A program made the translations under genes and the position numbers. The notes beneath the pieces were generated by a model. That model was not told the origin of the DNA and searched no databases. It saw only the letters and a program-made list of their open reading frames with translations. Positions 33,668-45,253 of a stretch of 64,000 nucleotides of DNA are shown one piece after another; positions within the stretch are counted from its first letter, which is position 1; each line of letters starts with the position of its first letter. Location: the NCBI GenBank assembly GCA_030737875.1, contig CM060915.1:360961863-361025862 (forward strand), in the 5' to 3' direction. The stretch is from Allium sativum. Taxonomy: Eukaryota; Streptophyta; Magnoliopsida; Asparagales; Amaryllidaceae.

Positions 33668-33865
33668 TTCATGCGTTGAATAGAATAAAAATTCATGTGT
33701 TGAATAGAATAAAAATTCATGTGTTGAATAGAATAATAATTCATGTGTTGAATAGAATATAAATTCATGTGTTGAATAAAATATATATTCATGTGTTGAA
33801 TAAAATATATATTCATGTGTTGAATAAAAATATATATTCATGTTTTGAAGAAAATATTCATTTGT
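33668..33865. repeat. 24-bp tandem array, about eight units, in the 5' LTR
   Basis: Units of the type ttcatgtgttgaatagaata recur at 24-bp spacing. On the minus strand they give a meaningless Phe-Tyr-Ser-Thr-His-Glu repeat. Confidence 0.9.
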
Positions 33866-36760
33866 TGAATAGAATAACGAAATTATTGAAATATATAACC
33901 GTGTTGATTAGATATGCGCCATTTTGACGCGAACGATATTTATATCGATTATATTCGTTTTTATAATGATCATAGAAAAAGAAGTGATTTCAAAATATAA
34001 TATTTTGAAAATATTATCATTTGTATATCGATGATGTGGAATATTCAATTTTGATTCGAAATTGAATATGAAGTTGAAATCGTTTCGAAAACGAATTTAA
34101 AACGATTTATAAAATACGTTTTAAAAGGAAATCGACGAAATATATATAGTATATATATTATATATATTCAATGGCCTAAATAGAATGCGTGGCACCGCGG
34201 CAGTTCGCGAATTTCGACCATTGTCTTCGAATGGATATTATGGGAGATCTGACCGTCGGATCCTCCTAAAACCGGAAACGTTGGGTTCGTATCGAAAAGA
34301 TCTTTCTAATGAATATTAGAGATTTGAAATCTAATGGTTGGATTTGGAATTATGTCCAAATCAAATTTGGAAAAGGTCGCTATAAGTGCAGTTCGATGGC
34401 CGTTGATGGAAATCGACTATACGGGCCTTGATAAAATTATTAAAAATAGTAATAATTTGTGTAAAATCATAAGAAATGATTTGGGAAGAATTGGGATGAA
34501 AAATTCCAAATTTGAAAAGATAAAAATAGATTTTTATCGAAATGAACTAGTTTTGAACTAGAATTATAATCCCATTTATTTTTAAAATAAATAAAGTGGA
34601 TTTGAAATGGTTTTGAAAGTAACCAGAATTTCCAATACATAAAGTGGAAATGGTTTTGAATCAAAATTGTCTTTGGAATATTTCGATGTTGGATTTCGTG
34701 AATATACGGATATTGTTATGGAAATTTGAAAGATATATGTATATCGTTATTTCCAATACGATATTTGTTGGTCGTAGAATTTGATATTGAATATAAGCCG
34801 ATATATTTTCTATTCAGAGCCTTGTATTTAATAACAAATGGGATTTGGGTTTGTCGTGAATGGTGTCTTCATTAACACTGTTCTTAAACCCAGTTGAGAA
34901 AAAGATTAAATATTTTATTTAGATTTAATGAAGTATTCCAATTAAATGGTATTTAATTGGAATTGAATAGAATGTGATTTTGGGTTTATCGTGAACTGAG
35001 TTTTAAATGACATTGGTTCTTTAACCCAGTTAAAGACAGGATGTGATTTCCCAAGTTAAATAATCATTGATAGCGATTATTGGGAAGATTAAAACCAAGT
35101 GGAGTTTTAGTGAATCTTTAATTAGATTGAAATAATCGAGAATGGGGTATCACCAGTTTTGCTCCAGGAGATAGTTAAATCATTAATTAGATTTGAACGT
35201 GAAATGGTAATTGAATTTACCGATAACACTGTGGTGTTAGATATGAAGTATTACCGGTTTTGCTTCATGGGATGAATAGGTTGGGATTGGGAAATAAAAT
35301 AAATGATTACTTCGGTGTGGTTCGCTAATCCCGACTAATTTGAATTGATATTCAAAAGGAGATTAAAGAATAAATTTAAAGAATTTATATTTGATAAAAT
35401 TAATGGGAACCTTTCCCAAAGTATAAGAATATTTGAATAAAAGAATATTCTGAATTGGAATGAGGCATATGTTGTGTCTGTGTAACACTTGTTTATTATA
35501 TACGCGGATTATTCAGAAAGACCGGGTTTATCCCATTCTGAATAACTGATTCGACAATGTGTCGAGAATGAAGACGGTGGTCGAAGACCGGAGGTCTTCA
35601 CATCGTTTGGGTGATTACTGATGATCTTGATTGGGCTGTACACCCAAGAGGAGGGAATCAGTTAGTGGTCGTCCAGACGTGCTTGGAGATTGATGGATAT
35701 GCGAGGTACAAGGTGCCTCCGGTTTCGTTCAGACCCAGAACGGACTTGTAAGTGGACTGTGTGTCTGACATTGGATATCATTCTGTGTGATTGATGGATA
35801 TCAGTTGCTTGGAGTGGTCTGTCTGTGTGGCATGATAAGATGCAAATGATCAAGGTTTCGGTTGAAAAGCAGAGTCTTGTGGTTGATGATCAAAGCACGG
35901 CCTGTGTGGCATAACTTTGTGTAGCGTTAAATCGCGAGCCTCACACCCCGGTTGTGAACCAGAAACGGGAGAGGACCTCAGGGAGGGCATGCGTTTTCTT
36001 CTAGCTAGAAGTGGCGTCAGTGGTTTGACACGCCCTGACGAGTTTGACTTATGTGGTTGTTGGGTTGCGAGGCGCCTCAGATATATCGGTGACTATGTGG
36101 AGCCGATGGAGTCATTTGGCTCATTTACGCCCCAAAGGGCGGGGAAACGCAGTGTTCAGGCATTTTAATCCACATCGGTGGACCGGCCCTGTCACTCCAA
36201 GGGTCGATGCGTTCTGATCCTGAGACATGGGCTAGATTGTCTCGAAGCGGTGAGGACGATCCCTTGCCTCGGTTCATAGATGGAAATCCAACTTCCAATA
36301 CGTGACTTTGCGGTTTTGATTGTAGAGCCTAGTATGGCGACATAGTGGTATGGGGCAATATTGCCGTCTATGATTGATACTTATGATTGATATTGTTTTG
36401 ACACTATACACTTGTAGTAATAATAAAAAATGAAATTTAGCATATCAAGCATTCTTTGGCTATTATAAGGTAAAACCCTATCCTCCGTCTTGTGTTACAT
36501 TGTGTGATGGGACCTGGGTTTTATAATAGCTTCATTGTTCTTTATTTAGCATTGCGCTGTTGTTTTATGCACTGGTATTCTTGGGAGGAAACCCGTTCCG
36601 TGTTATATGGTGTGGTCCCCTGATTTTCCTAACTTTAAAATAAAGATTAATAACTGTTTTAGTTCTCACATCAGTCACATGACTGACCTGAAGTTTATTG
36701 TTTTAACCTAAATTCTGGGTGCCCCTATTTTCCACACGGGCAGCTAGTAGTTTTGGTTTT

Positions 36761-36764
36761 GCAG
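36761..36764 (+). other. Candidate 3' splice acceptor near the LTR end
   Basis: The pyrimidine-rich ggttttgcag precedes atttatattcacagg about 315 bp before the LTR end. It is conserved at 43759-43762 and at 19973-19976. A second AG with a T-rich tract (taatttctag) lies near 33112. Confidence 0.3.
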
Positions 36765-37081
36765 ATTTATATTCACAGGAACCTGGTTTACAGCTGGAAT
36801 GATATCCGGAAAGCTCTGTATCCGTATATCTCTTTCAGTTGTGTACTGTATTATTTTTCCGCTGCAGTAATGTATTTAAATCTCTGATATTTTTCTGATG
36901 TATAATATTTATTCATACTCTGTATATTCTTGTATTCTGATGGAGTTGTTGTAATTGACAATGAAATGTTCTTCTATTTGTGTTCCGATTTGTCGTGTTC
37001 TCAAAACAATAAGGGGTTTCGAACGGTCTTGGTCGGTTTAGCGATCGATTCGGATCGAGCGAAATTCCCAATTGTTACATG

Positions 37082-37093
37082 TGGTAGCAGAGC
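37082..37093 (+). other. Primer-binding site of the giant-LTR element
   Basis: TGGTAGCAGAGC begins two bases after the LTR end. It is close to the initiator tRNA-Met complement TGGTATCAGAGC. Confidence 0.8.
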
Positions 37094-38109
37094 TTTGGTT
37101 TACAGAGCTTGAGAACAAGACATATTAGAACTGAATGAAAGAATTCATCAGAGATTGGATTAGTAATGTCCAATGAGAATGACTTGTTAGAGATGGGATC
37201 AGTAGTATCCTAGAACGAGTGTGAAGAGTGATGTTTTTAAAATAAAATTGAAAACAAGTTTTGTTTGAAAATTTAAACATTATTATTCGTATTTGAATAT
37301 TTATTTTAAATTGATTTGGACAATCGAGTATATAGAGACTTTTAATATACGCCTGATCCACGTGTATATGAAGTCTTAGTATACTGGATAGATATAGAAT
37401 CACACTCTAGTCGCCCGAAGATGGTTCTGATGATCGCTATAGCGATCGCATCATCAGTATTCATGTTCGAGTTTCGAAGGTGGGACGTCTATATATTTCC
37501 TATTGATTGGTGTGAGAACCAAAACTAGGTAGGGCTTATTGTTGTGAATTGGCATCAAAAACATGATTTTCTGTATATTTATCAAAATTATGTGTTTGAA
37601 ATGATAATCAACTAATTGATTGATGATTGTGTTGGTAGATTATTGGTTGATTAATTAAATGTTGAATCTTTAGCCAAATTGAACCAAATAGTGAGTGTAT
37701 TGAAAATTAGTCGTATTTGCATGCATGTACATGTACTTACATTGAACAGGTCGTAGCAAGGAGGCTAGAGAAGAGGAATAAAATTGTTTGCCCGACAAAT
37801 AGGTACATGTTTATTGTATTTCTTGGGTTTTTGATGATTTTATGAGCCGATTGGCTAGCCGCTTGGCTGTTTCTTTTTCTTTTTGGATTAGTGAGGGCCA
37901 CGGGAGGCTATTTGAAATATCCCGAAGCTCCCGGTGCAGGGGAGGTTATGGCGAAATTTTTCGAAAATTTAGGGTTTTAGCCAAATTTTTGAAAAATTTG
38001 AAAGAAACTGAAAAGTTGAAGAACTTAAGCCATAAAGAAAGTAATGAAAGTTGAGTTGGTTTGTAAAACAACTTTCGGCTTCGTTCCTTTTCGGGGACGA
38101 AAAGTTTTA
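37094..38109 (+). other. Interior of the giant-LTR element, non-coding
   Basis: About 1 kb with no gag, protease, integrase or reverse transcriptase signal on either strand. A 70-codon frame at 37842-38054 has no recognised relatives. The last 60 bp (ttttcggggacgaaaag) resemble the end of a chromovirus pol region, which suggests that a large interior deletion created this element. Confidence 0.7.
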
Positions 38110-38121
38110 AGTGGGGGAGAT
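38110..38121 (+). other. Polypurine tract of the giant-LTR element
   Basis: AGTGGGGGAGAT directly before the 3' LTR start at 38122. Confidence 0.8.
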
Positions 38122-41100
38122 TGTAATAACCCGGAAATCCGAGCCAATTTAAAAATTTATTTTGGCGATTTTGATGAATTTTGAATATTTAAAATGAATT
38201 ATTTTGAATAATCACGACGAGAAATTTATTTTGAATAGAATTAGAACGTATATATTTATATACGTCGTCGTTAGAATATAAATATTTATTTATAATTATA
38301 AAAGGAATTGAAAATGGCGCGATAGTTTGAAAATTCGATTTCAAAGTTCAAATGAATGTATAGGATTCAAAATAAACCGGATTTTAGCGAAACCAAAAAT
38401 ATTTGAATCTATTTGAGAATATCTTTCCAACAAATCCGAAAAATTGAAATTTCATAGCGGGGATAAAATGTTATGCCCAGTTGAAAAATCAAAATAGTCG
38501 CTGTGGAATTTTGGCCCTTAAAAATGGAAATTTTGCAAACGACCTCTGTTTTCGACGAAACCACTTTTGTTGGATCCGGGATGTCAAGTTATTGCTAGAT
38601 TCCAAAATTCATAATTTTCTGAATCAATATGTGAGCGTGGCAAAAGAAAACGTGTTTTTATTAGTTTCAGCCAAATTTAATCGACCAGAAAATGGCCATT
38701 TTTCAAATGGTCTTCAAATCTGACGAAATTAGTTTTGTTAAGACCGTATCGTCAGTACGAAGCTAGAAAATAATTTTCGGGAATTTTTAGGGTCCGTTTG
38801 TGGCCCAGGTAAATTGAAACGTACGTTCAAATTCAATATATAGAGTTATATTTTGATTTTGATGAAAACTGATCGAAACGGCCGAACTGGCTTACGATAC
38901 ATATCCCATTGTGTTTGGAATGGGGGTAATTAGCTAAAGACACAGGCGGCGGGTTTCGTTTGGAGTTCAAATTTGAAAGTTGCTTTTTGAAAATAAAACA
39001 AAATAATATATATATATATATATATAATCACTACATTCTCGCTCTCCCCTTTTACCTCCCCCCCCCCCCAGTCATTTTCACATCAGAAAAAAAAGGAACG
39101 CGATCGCTGGAGACCCTCGCTGCCGCCAGGCGCTAGCCGCACCCTCCCTCTCTCCATGTCTATCGTTCCCTCTCCTCCTCCCGTATCCCGAGCCCCCTTC
39201 CTCAAATCGAACGCAGCCCCCCCCCCCCCCCCCCCCGAGCCCTAAACCGCCTCACGCTCCCTCTCTCCTCCTCCACCGCCCCTCAGTCTCCTCCTCGCAC
39301 AATCTCTCTCCTCTTTCTCCAACGTGAAAACCCTCCTCCATCAAAGAACAATAAGTTTTCTTTATTTAATTAATTTATTTTCTATATAATTAGAGTTAAA
39401 AATCAGATCCTTTGTATGTAATGAAATAAAGGTCAGATTTTTATATAGAAAATGGTAATGAAAGGATTCGATTTTTATGAAGAAAATAGCAATGTAAATA
39501 TATGATCTTCAAGTTATAAAATATAGGATTTTTCTTTTTAGAAAGCTTTGGTTTTTAATGTAGGAAAATTTAGATTTTTACTATGAGAAAGATTTTATTT
39601 TTAAATAAAGAAAGGTCATATTTTTAAATAAAGAAAGATTTTATTTTTAAATAAAGAAAGGACATATTTTTAAATAAAAGAAGGTTTAGATTTTTATATA
39701 TAGACAGACGAGATTTTTACACATTTGGCTTTGAAGTAGAAATATAATTTTATTATATGATTAGAATTATAGAAGTACGATTTTTATATATGAAGACATA
39801 GAGTATGAAAATATAATTTTCAATGTATTTAGGGAATAAAAATATAATTTTTATATAATGTAGAGAATAAGAATATAATTTTTATATATGTATGATAATA
39901 AAAATATGATTTTTACATGGGTAACGAATCAAAAATAGGATTTTTATATGATCGAGAATATATAAATATAATCTTTTCTATACGTGTAGCGTTATAAAAA
40001 TATAATTTTTATACATGAAGTGGTATCATAAAAATGTGATTTTTAACGTAAAACCACGTGTAACAGATCTCGTTGGAAGCACGGCGAAGATTTTCTACAT
40101 ATGAAGAGTCGCGGTGTTTGGTTTAGATTCTTGGTGAGAACTCCTCACTTTTATTTTAATTTCTAGTTGAAATATATACTAGGATGCAGACGGTGCTTAG
40201 CAGCACCCGACACCCGTTGTCCATAGACCATGGATGACTTGTTTGATTGATGTGTTGTGAAAATTGATTGTGTGATGTGGAATGAATAAATATTTTATAG
40301 TTAAAAATATAATTCTTAATGTGTATGTAAAATAAATATTTATAAATAAATCGGACGATTTGTTTTTGTACACCCATTTGACTGATATTGATTGGGACGA
40401 TAAAATTTTACACATCGCCCAACTGCACAAATAAAGATCTGTGTTTGTTGATTTGAAACCCCACACGAGTATTGGGATGATATTTGACGTACACTAATCC
40501 TGATTGTTTAGTTGTATGTCAATCGATGGGTTGACAGACTGTGTTAGCGTTAATTATTTATATCTAATGCTTATGCAGTTGTGTGGTGCACTCTGGATGA
40601 TGGTTGATGATTTATCATTGCTATTATATACATGTGTTGTAGGGAATCCATATAATTAATGTTATATGGTAATTGATAGGGCCTCATTCCAATTTGGAAA
40701 ATAAGGAATATTATAAAAGAAAATTCATGTGTTGAATAGAATAAAAATTCATGTGTTGAATAGAATAAAAATTCATGTGTTGAATAGAATATATATTCGT
40801 GTGTTGAATAAAATATATATTCATGTGTTGAATAAAAATATATATTCATGTGTTGAAGAATATATTCATTTGTTGAATAGAATAACGAAATTATTGAAAT
40901 ATATAAAGCCGTGTTGATTAGATATGCGCCATTTTAACGCGAACGATATTTATATCGATTATATTCGTTTTTATAATGATCATAGAAAAAGAAGTGATTT
41001 CGAAATATAATATTTTGAAAATATTATCATTTGTATATCGATGATGTGGAATATTCAATTTTGATTCGAAATTGAATATGAAGTTGAAATCGTTTCGAAA

Positions 41101-44077
41101 ACGAATTTAAAACGATTTATAAAATATGTTTTAAAAAGAAAATCGACGAAATATATATAATATATATATATTATATATATTCAATGGCCATAATAGAACG
41201 TGACGCGCCATGGTAGTTCGCGAATTTCGACCATTGAATTTGAATGGATATTACGGGAGATCCGACCGTCAGATCCTCCTAAAACCGGAACCGTTGGGTT
41301 CGTATCGTAAAGAGCTTTCTAACGAATATTAGAGATTTGAAATATAACGGTTGGATTTGGAATTATGTCCAAATCAAATTTGGAAAAGGTCGTTTTAAGT
41401 GCAGTTCGATGGCCGTTGATGGAAATCGACTGTACAGGCCTTGATAAAATTATTAAAAATAGTAATAATTTGTGTAGAATCATAAGAAATGATTTTGGAA
41501 GAATTGGGATGAAAAATTCCAAATTTGAAAAGATAAAAACAGATTTTTATCGAAATGAACTAGTTTTGAACTAGAATTATAATCCCATTTATTTTTAAAA
41601 TAAATAAAGTGGATTTGAAATGGTTTTGAAAGTAACCAGAATTTCCAATATATAAAGTGGAAATGGATTTGAATCGAAATTGTCTTTGGAATATTTCGGT
41701 GTTGGATTTCGTGATTATAAAGATATTGTTATGGAAATTTGAAAGATATATTTATATTGTTATTTCCAATACGATATTTGTTGGTCGTAGAATTTGATAT
41801 TAAATATAAGCCGATATATTTTCTATTCAGAGCCTTGTATTTAATATCAATGGGATTTGGGTTTGTCGTGAATGGTGTCTGATTAACACTGTTCTTTAAC
41901 CCAGTTGAGAAAAAGATTAAATCTTTTATTTAGATTTAATGAAGTATACCAATTAAATGGTATTTAATTGGAACTGAATAGAATGTGATTTTGGGTTTAT
42001 CATGAACCGTGTTTTAAATGACATTGGTTCTTTAACCCAGTTAAAGACAGGATGTGATTTCCCAAGTTAAATAATCTTTGATAGTGATTATTGGGAAGAT
42101 TAAAACCAAGTGGAGTTTTAATGAATCTTTAATTAGATTGAAATAATCGAGAATGGGGTATCACCAGTTTTACTCCAGGCGATAGTTAAATCTTTAATTA
42201 GATTTGAATGTGAAATGGTAATTGAATTTACCGATAACACCGTGGTGTTAGATATGAAGTATTACAAGTTTTGCTTCATGGGATGAATAGATTGGGATTG
42301 AGAAATAAAATAAATGATTACTTCGGTGTGGTTCGCTAATCCCGACTAATTTGAATTGATATTCAAAAGGAGATTAAAGAATTTATCTTTGATAAAATTA
42401 ATGGGAACCTTTCCCAAAGTATAAGAATATTTGAATAAAAGAATATTCTGAATTGGAATGAGGCGTATGTTGTGTTTGTGTAACACTTGTTTATTATATA
42501 CGCGGGTTATTCAGAAAGACCGGGTTTATCCCATTCTGAATAACTGATTCGATGATGTGTCGAGGATGAAGACGGTGGTCGAAGACCGAAGGTCTTCATA
42601 TCGTTTGGGTGATTACTGATGATCTTGATTGGGCTGTACACCCAAGAGGAGGGAATCAGTTAGTGGTCGTCCAGACGTACTTGGAGATCGATGGATATGC
42701 GAGGTACATGGTGCCTCCGATTTCGTTCAGACCCAGAACGGACTTGTAAATGGATTGTTTGTCTGACATTGGATATCATTCTGTGTGACTGATGGATATC
42801 GGTTGCATGGAGTGGTCTGCCTGTGTGGCATGCTAAGATGCAAATGATCAAGGTTTCCGTTGAAAAGTAGAGTCTTGTGGTTGATGATCAAAGCACAACC
42901 TGTGTGGCATAGCTTTGTGTAGCGTTAATTCGCGAGCCTCACACCCCGGTTGTAAACCAGAAACGGGAGAGGACCTCAGGGAGGGCATGCGTTTCCTTCT
43001 ATCTAGAAGTGGCGTCAGTGGTTTGACACGCCCTGACGGGTTTGACTTATGTGGTTGTTGGGTTGCGAGGCGCCTCGGATATATCGGTGACTATGTGGAG
43101 CCGATGAAGTCATTTGGCTCGTTTATGCCCCAAAGGGCGGGGAAACGCAGTGTTCAGGCATTTTAATCCATATCGGTGGACCGGCCCTGTCGCTCCAAGG
43201 GTCGATGCGGTCTGATCCTGAGACATGGGCTAGATTGTCCCAAAGCAATGAGGACGATCCCTTGCCTCGGTTCACATATGAAAATCCAACTTCCAATACG
43301 TGACTTTGCGGTTTTGATTGTAGAGCCTAGCATGGCGACATAGTGGTATGGGGCACTTATGTCGTCTATGATTGATACTTATGATTGAAATTGTTTTGAC
43401 ACTATACACTTATAGTAATAATAAAAGATGAAATTTAGCGTATCAAGCATTCTTTGGCTATTATAAGGTAAAACCCTATCCTCTGGCTTGTGTTGCATTG
43501 TGTGATGGGACTTGGGTCTTATAATAGCTTCATTGTTCTTTATTTAGCATTGCGTTGTTGTTTTATGCACTGGTATTCTTGGGAGGAAACCCGTTCCGTG
43601 TTATACGGCGTGGTCCCTTGATTTACCTAATTTTAAAATAAAGATTTATAACTGTTTTAGTTCTCACACCAGTCACATGACTGACTTGGAGTTTATTGTT
43701 TTAACCTAAACTCTGGGTGCCCCTATTTTCCACACGGACAGCTAGTAGTTTTGGTTTTGCAGATTTATATTCACAGGAACCTGGTTTACAACTGGAATGA
43801 TATCCGGAAAGCTCTGTATCCGTATATCTCTTTCAGTTGTGTATTGTATTATTTTTCCGCTGCAGTAATGTATTTAAATCTCTGATTTTTCTCTGATGTA
43901 TAATATTTATTTATACTCTGTATATTATTGTATTTTGATGGAATTGTTGTAATTAACAATGAAATGTTCTTCTGTTTGTGTTTCGATTTGTCGTGTTCTC
44001 AAAACAATCAGGGGTTTCGAACGGTCTTGGTCGGTTTAGCGATCGATTCGGATCGAGCGAAATTCCCAATTGTTACA
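38122..44077 (+). mobile_element. 3' LTR of the giant-LTR element (5,956 bp)
   Basis: Aligns with the 5' LTR throughout. The 41-bp net length difference is close to the two 24-bp units missing from its tandem array. It ends ATTGTTACA, followed by the CATAG duplication. Confidence 0.9.
40725..40870. repeat. 24-bp tandem array, about six units, in the 3' LTR
   Basis: Same unit as at 33668 but with about two fewer copies, so the array has changed length since insertion. Confidence 0.9.
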
Positions 44078-44082
44078 CATAG

Positions 44083-45253
44083 ACATACCAAATTTCATTT
44101 GTTACAGCTCAACCGATCCACACCTCCTCCAACCCCTAAAATCTAACCGTAGATCTGAGAAGCTTTGGATTAGTTTGTTTGATACGGGTTTGAGCCATAT
44201 CAAAATGGCATGATATTTTCCACGACTTCTCATTTTTATTTCTCACTTCCCCCTCTTCACTTTTTCATTTTGGCCGAAGTAAAAAAAAATCCTAAACTAT
44301 TTGCAGTTCGAAACCTTCCCAAAACCTTAACCCCAATCCCCAAATTTCCGTGGAAATTCAAAATTAGCATTTAGTCCTCTTTCTGATCAATGGATACAGT
44401 CCTATCGAGTCTCCAATCTCTGAACATATCGCAAATTTAAATCCAGTTATGAACTCAAACTATGAATCAATGCTCAAAGAATAAATAGTACGTCCTGGGT
44501 CTAGCTCTAATACGTTGAGGTACCTTGTCCTCTGCGGTTGGTTTGGTACAGGTGTGTGGCTCAAGTTTCATGGGCTACTCTGGTCATATGTCTAGGCTAG
44601 TTTGCTACAGTGCATCACATTTCTTGTGTTGTCTGCGTAGCTGCTGTTCATAACGTTTGTTTGTGTCAATATTTGTAATTTGCCTCCCTGAGTGGAGTAT
44701 GAGACTGAGTTGTCTTGTCATTTTGACTAGCTCCAGAGCCGTAAGTTAGTTTAGTTTTAAACTCCGTTAGGGGCGGACGGTCCACCTTAAAAACAGAATG
44801 TAGTAGGTTGGTTTTCTACAAATCTCCTGTAATACTTATAATTATTATTTGCTATAATAATAAGTGTTTGCGGTCACAATAAAACCGGTCAGCTTTGCCC
44901 AAACAAAAGGAGATATAAATAAACTTAATGTTGTGCTTTCTCCTATTATTATTTTTACACCTACAAATACAAGGATTCATATTTTATGAATCTTTAGGAC
45001 AAAATATATTAAATATTTTTTCCATACAAGATCATATGATTTTATAATTTTCGGAAATGACTACGATAATTATTTCTCATCTTTAGAATTTAGCCAAATT
45101 TTTATGACCGTTTTGTTCATGCGAATTTTGTTTTGCTCGTAACTTTTGATTAAAGTGGAATTTGGGTTTGAAATCACTTTTAACGGATTAGAACATGTTA
45201 AGGATGTAGAATGCAAATCTTAAGGCAAAACTAACACTAGAGGGGGTGAATTG
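44083..45253. other. Intergenic sequence: CACTA subterminal remnant, then nothing recognised
   Basis: The first ~130 bp carry gatacgggtttgagccatatc-type repeats matching the CACTA-like end at 30996. The remainder has no recognisable gene. Confidence 0.4.

Larger units (their letters stand above)
31083..37079 (+). mobile_element. 5' LTR of the giant-LTR element (5,997 bp)
   Basis: No open frame has any recognisable domain. A TATA-like stretch at 31971-31986 puts U3 at about 0.9 kb, leaving some 5 kb of R plus U5. The LTR contains C runs, T/A-rich repeats (32570-32960), a 24-bp tandem array and GC-richer conserved blocks near 35500-36300. Confidence 0.9.
31083..44077 (+). mobile_element. Non-autonomous LTR element with 6-kb LTRs and a 1-kb interior (target duplication CATAG)
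   Basis: Flanked by CATAG at 31078-31082 and at 44078-44082. The 5' LTR (31083-37079, 5,997 bp) and 3' LTR (38122-44077, 5,956 bp) align end to end and both run TGTAATAACCCGG to ATTGTTACA. A primer-binding site directly follows the first LTR and a polypurine tract directly precedes the second. Only 1,042 bp lie between the LTRs, with no gag or pol. LTRs thus make up about 92% of the 12,995-bp element. The primer-binding site and the ggggacgaaa...gtgggggag block before the 3' LTR resemble Ty3/gypsy chromoviruses of the Tekay/Del type; that parentage is inferred. Confidence 0.92.

Noticed and set aside
33515..33841. 108-codon minus-strand frame with a repeated Phe-Tyr-Ser-Thr-His-Glu motif (also at 40571-40849)
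   Set aside because: It is a translation of the 24-bp tandem array inside an LTR and has no independent support as a gene.
35917..36168. 83-codon frame conserved in both giant LTRs (also 42915-43166)
   Set aside because: It starts at TTG, not ATG, and its similarity is explained by the LTRs being copies of each other; no domain is recognised.
37842..38054. 70-codon frame in the core of the giant-LTR element as a gag remnant
   Set aside because: No gag motif or zinc knuckle is present.
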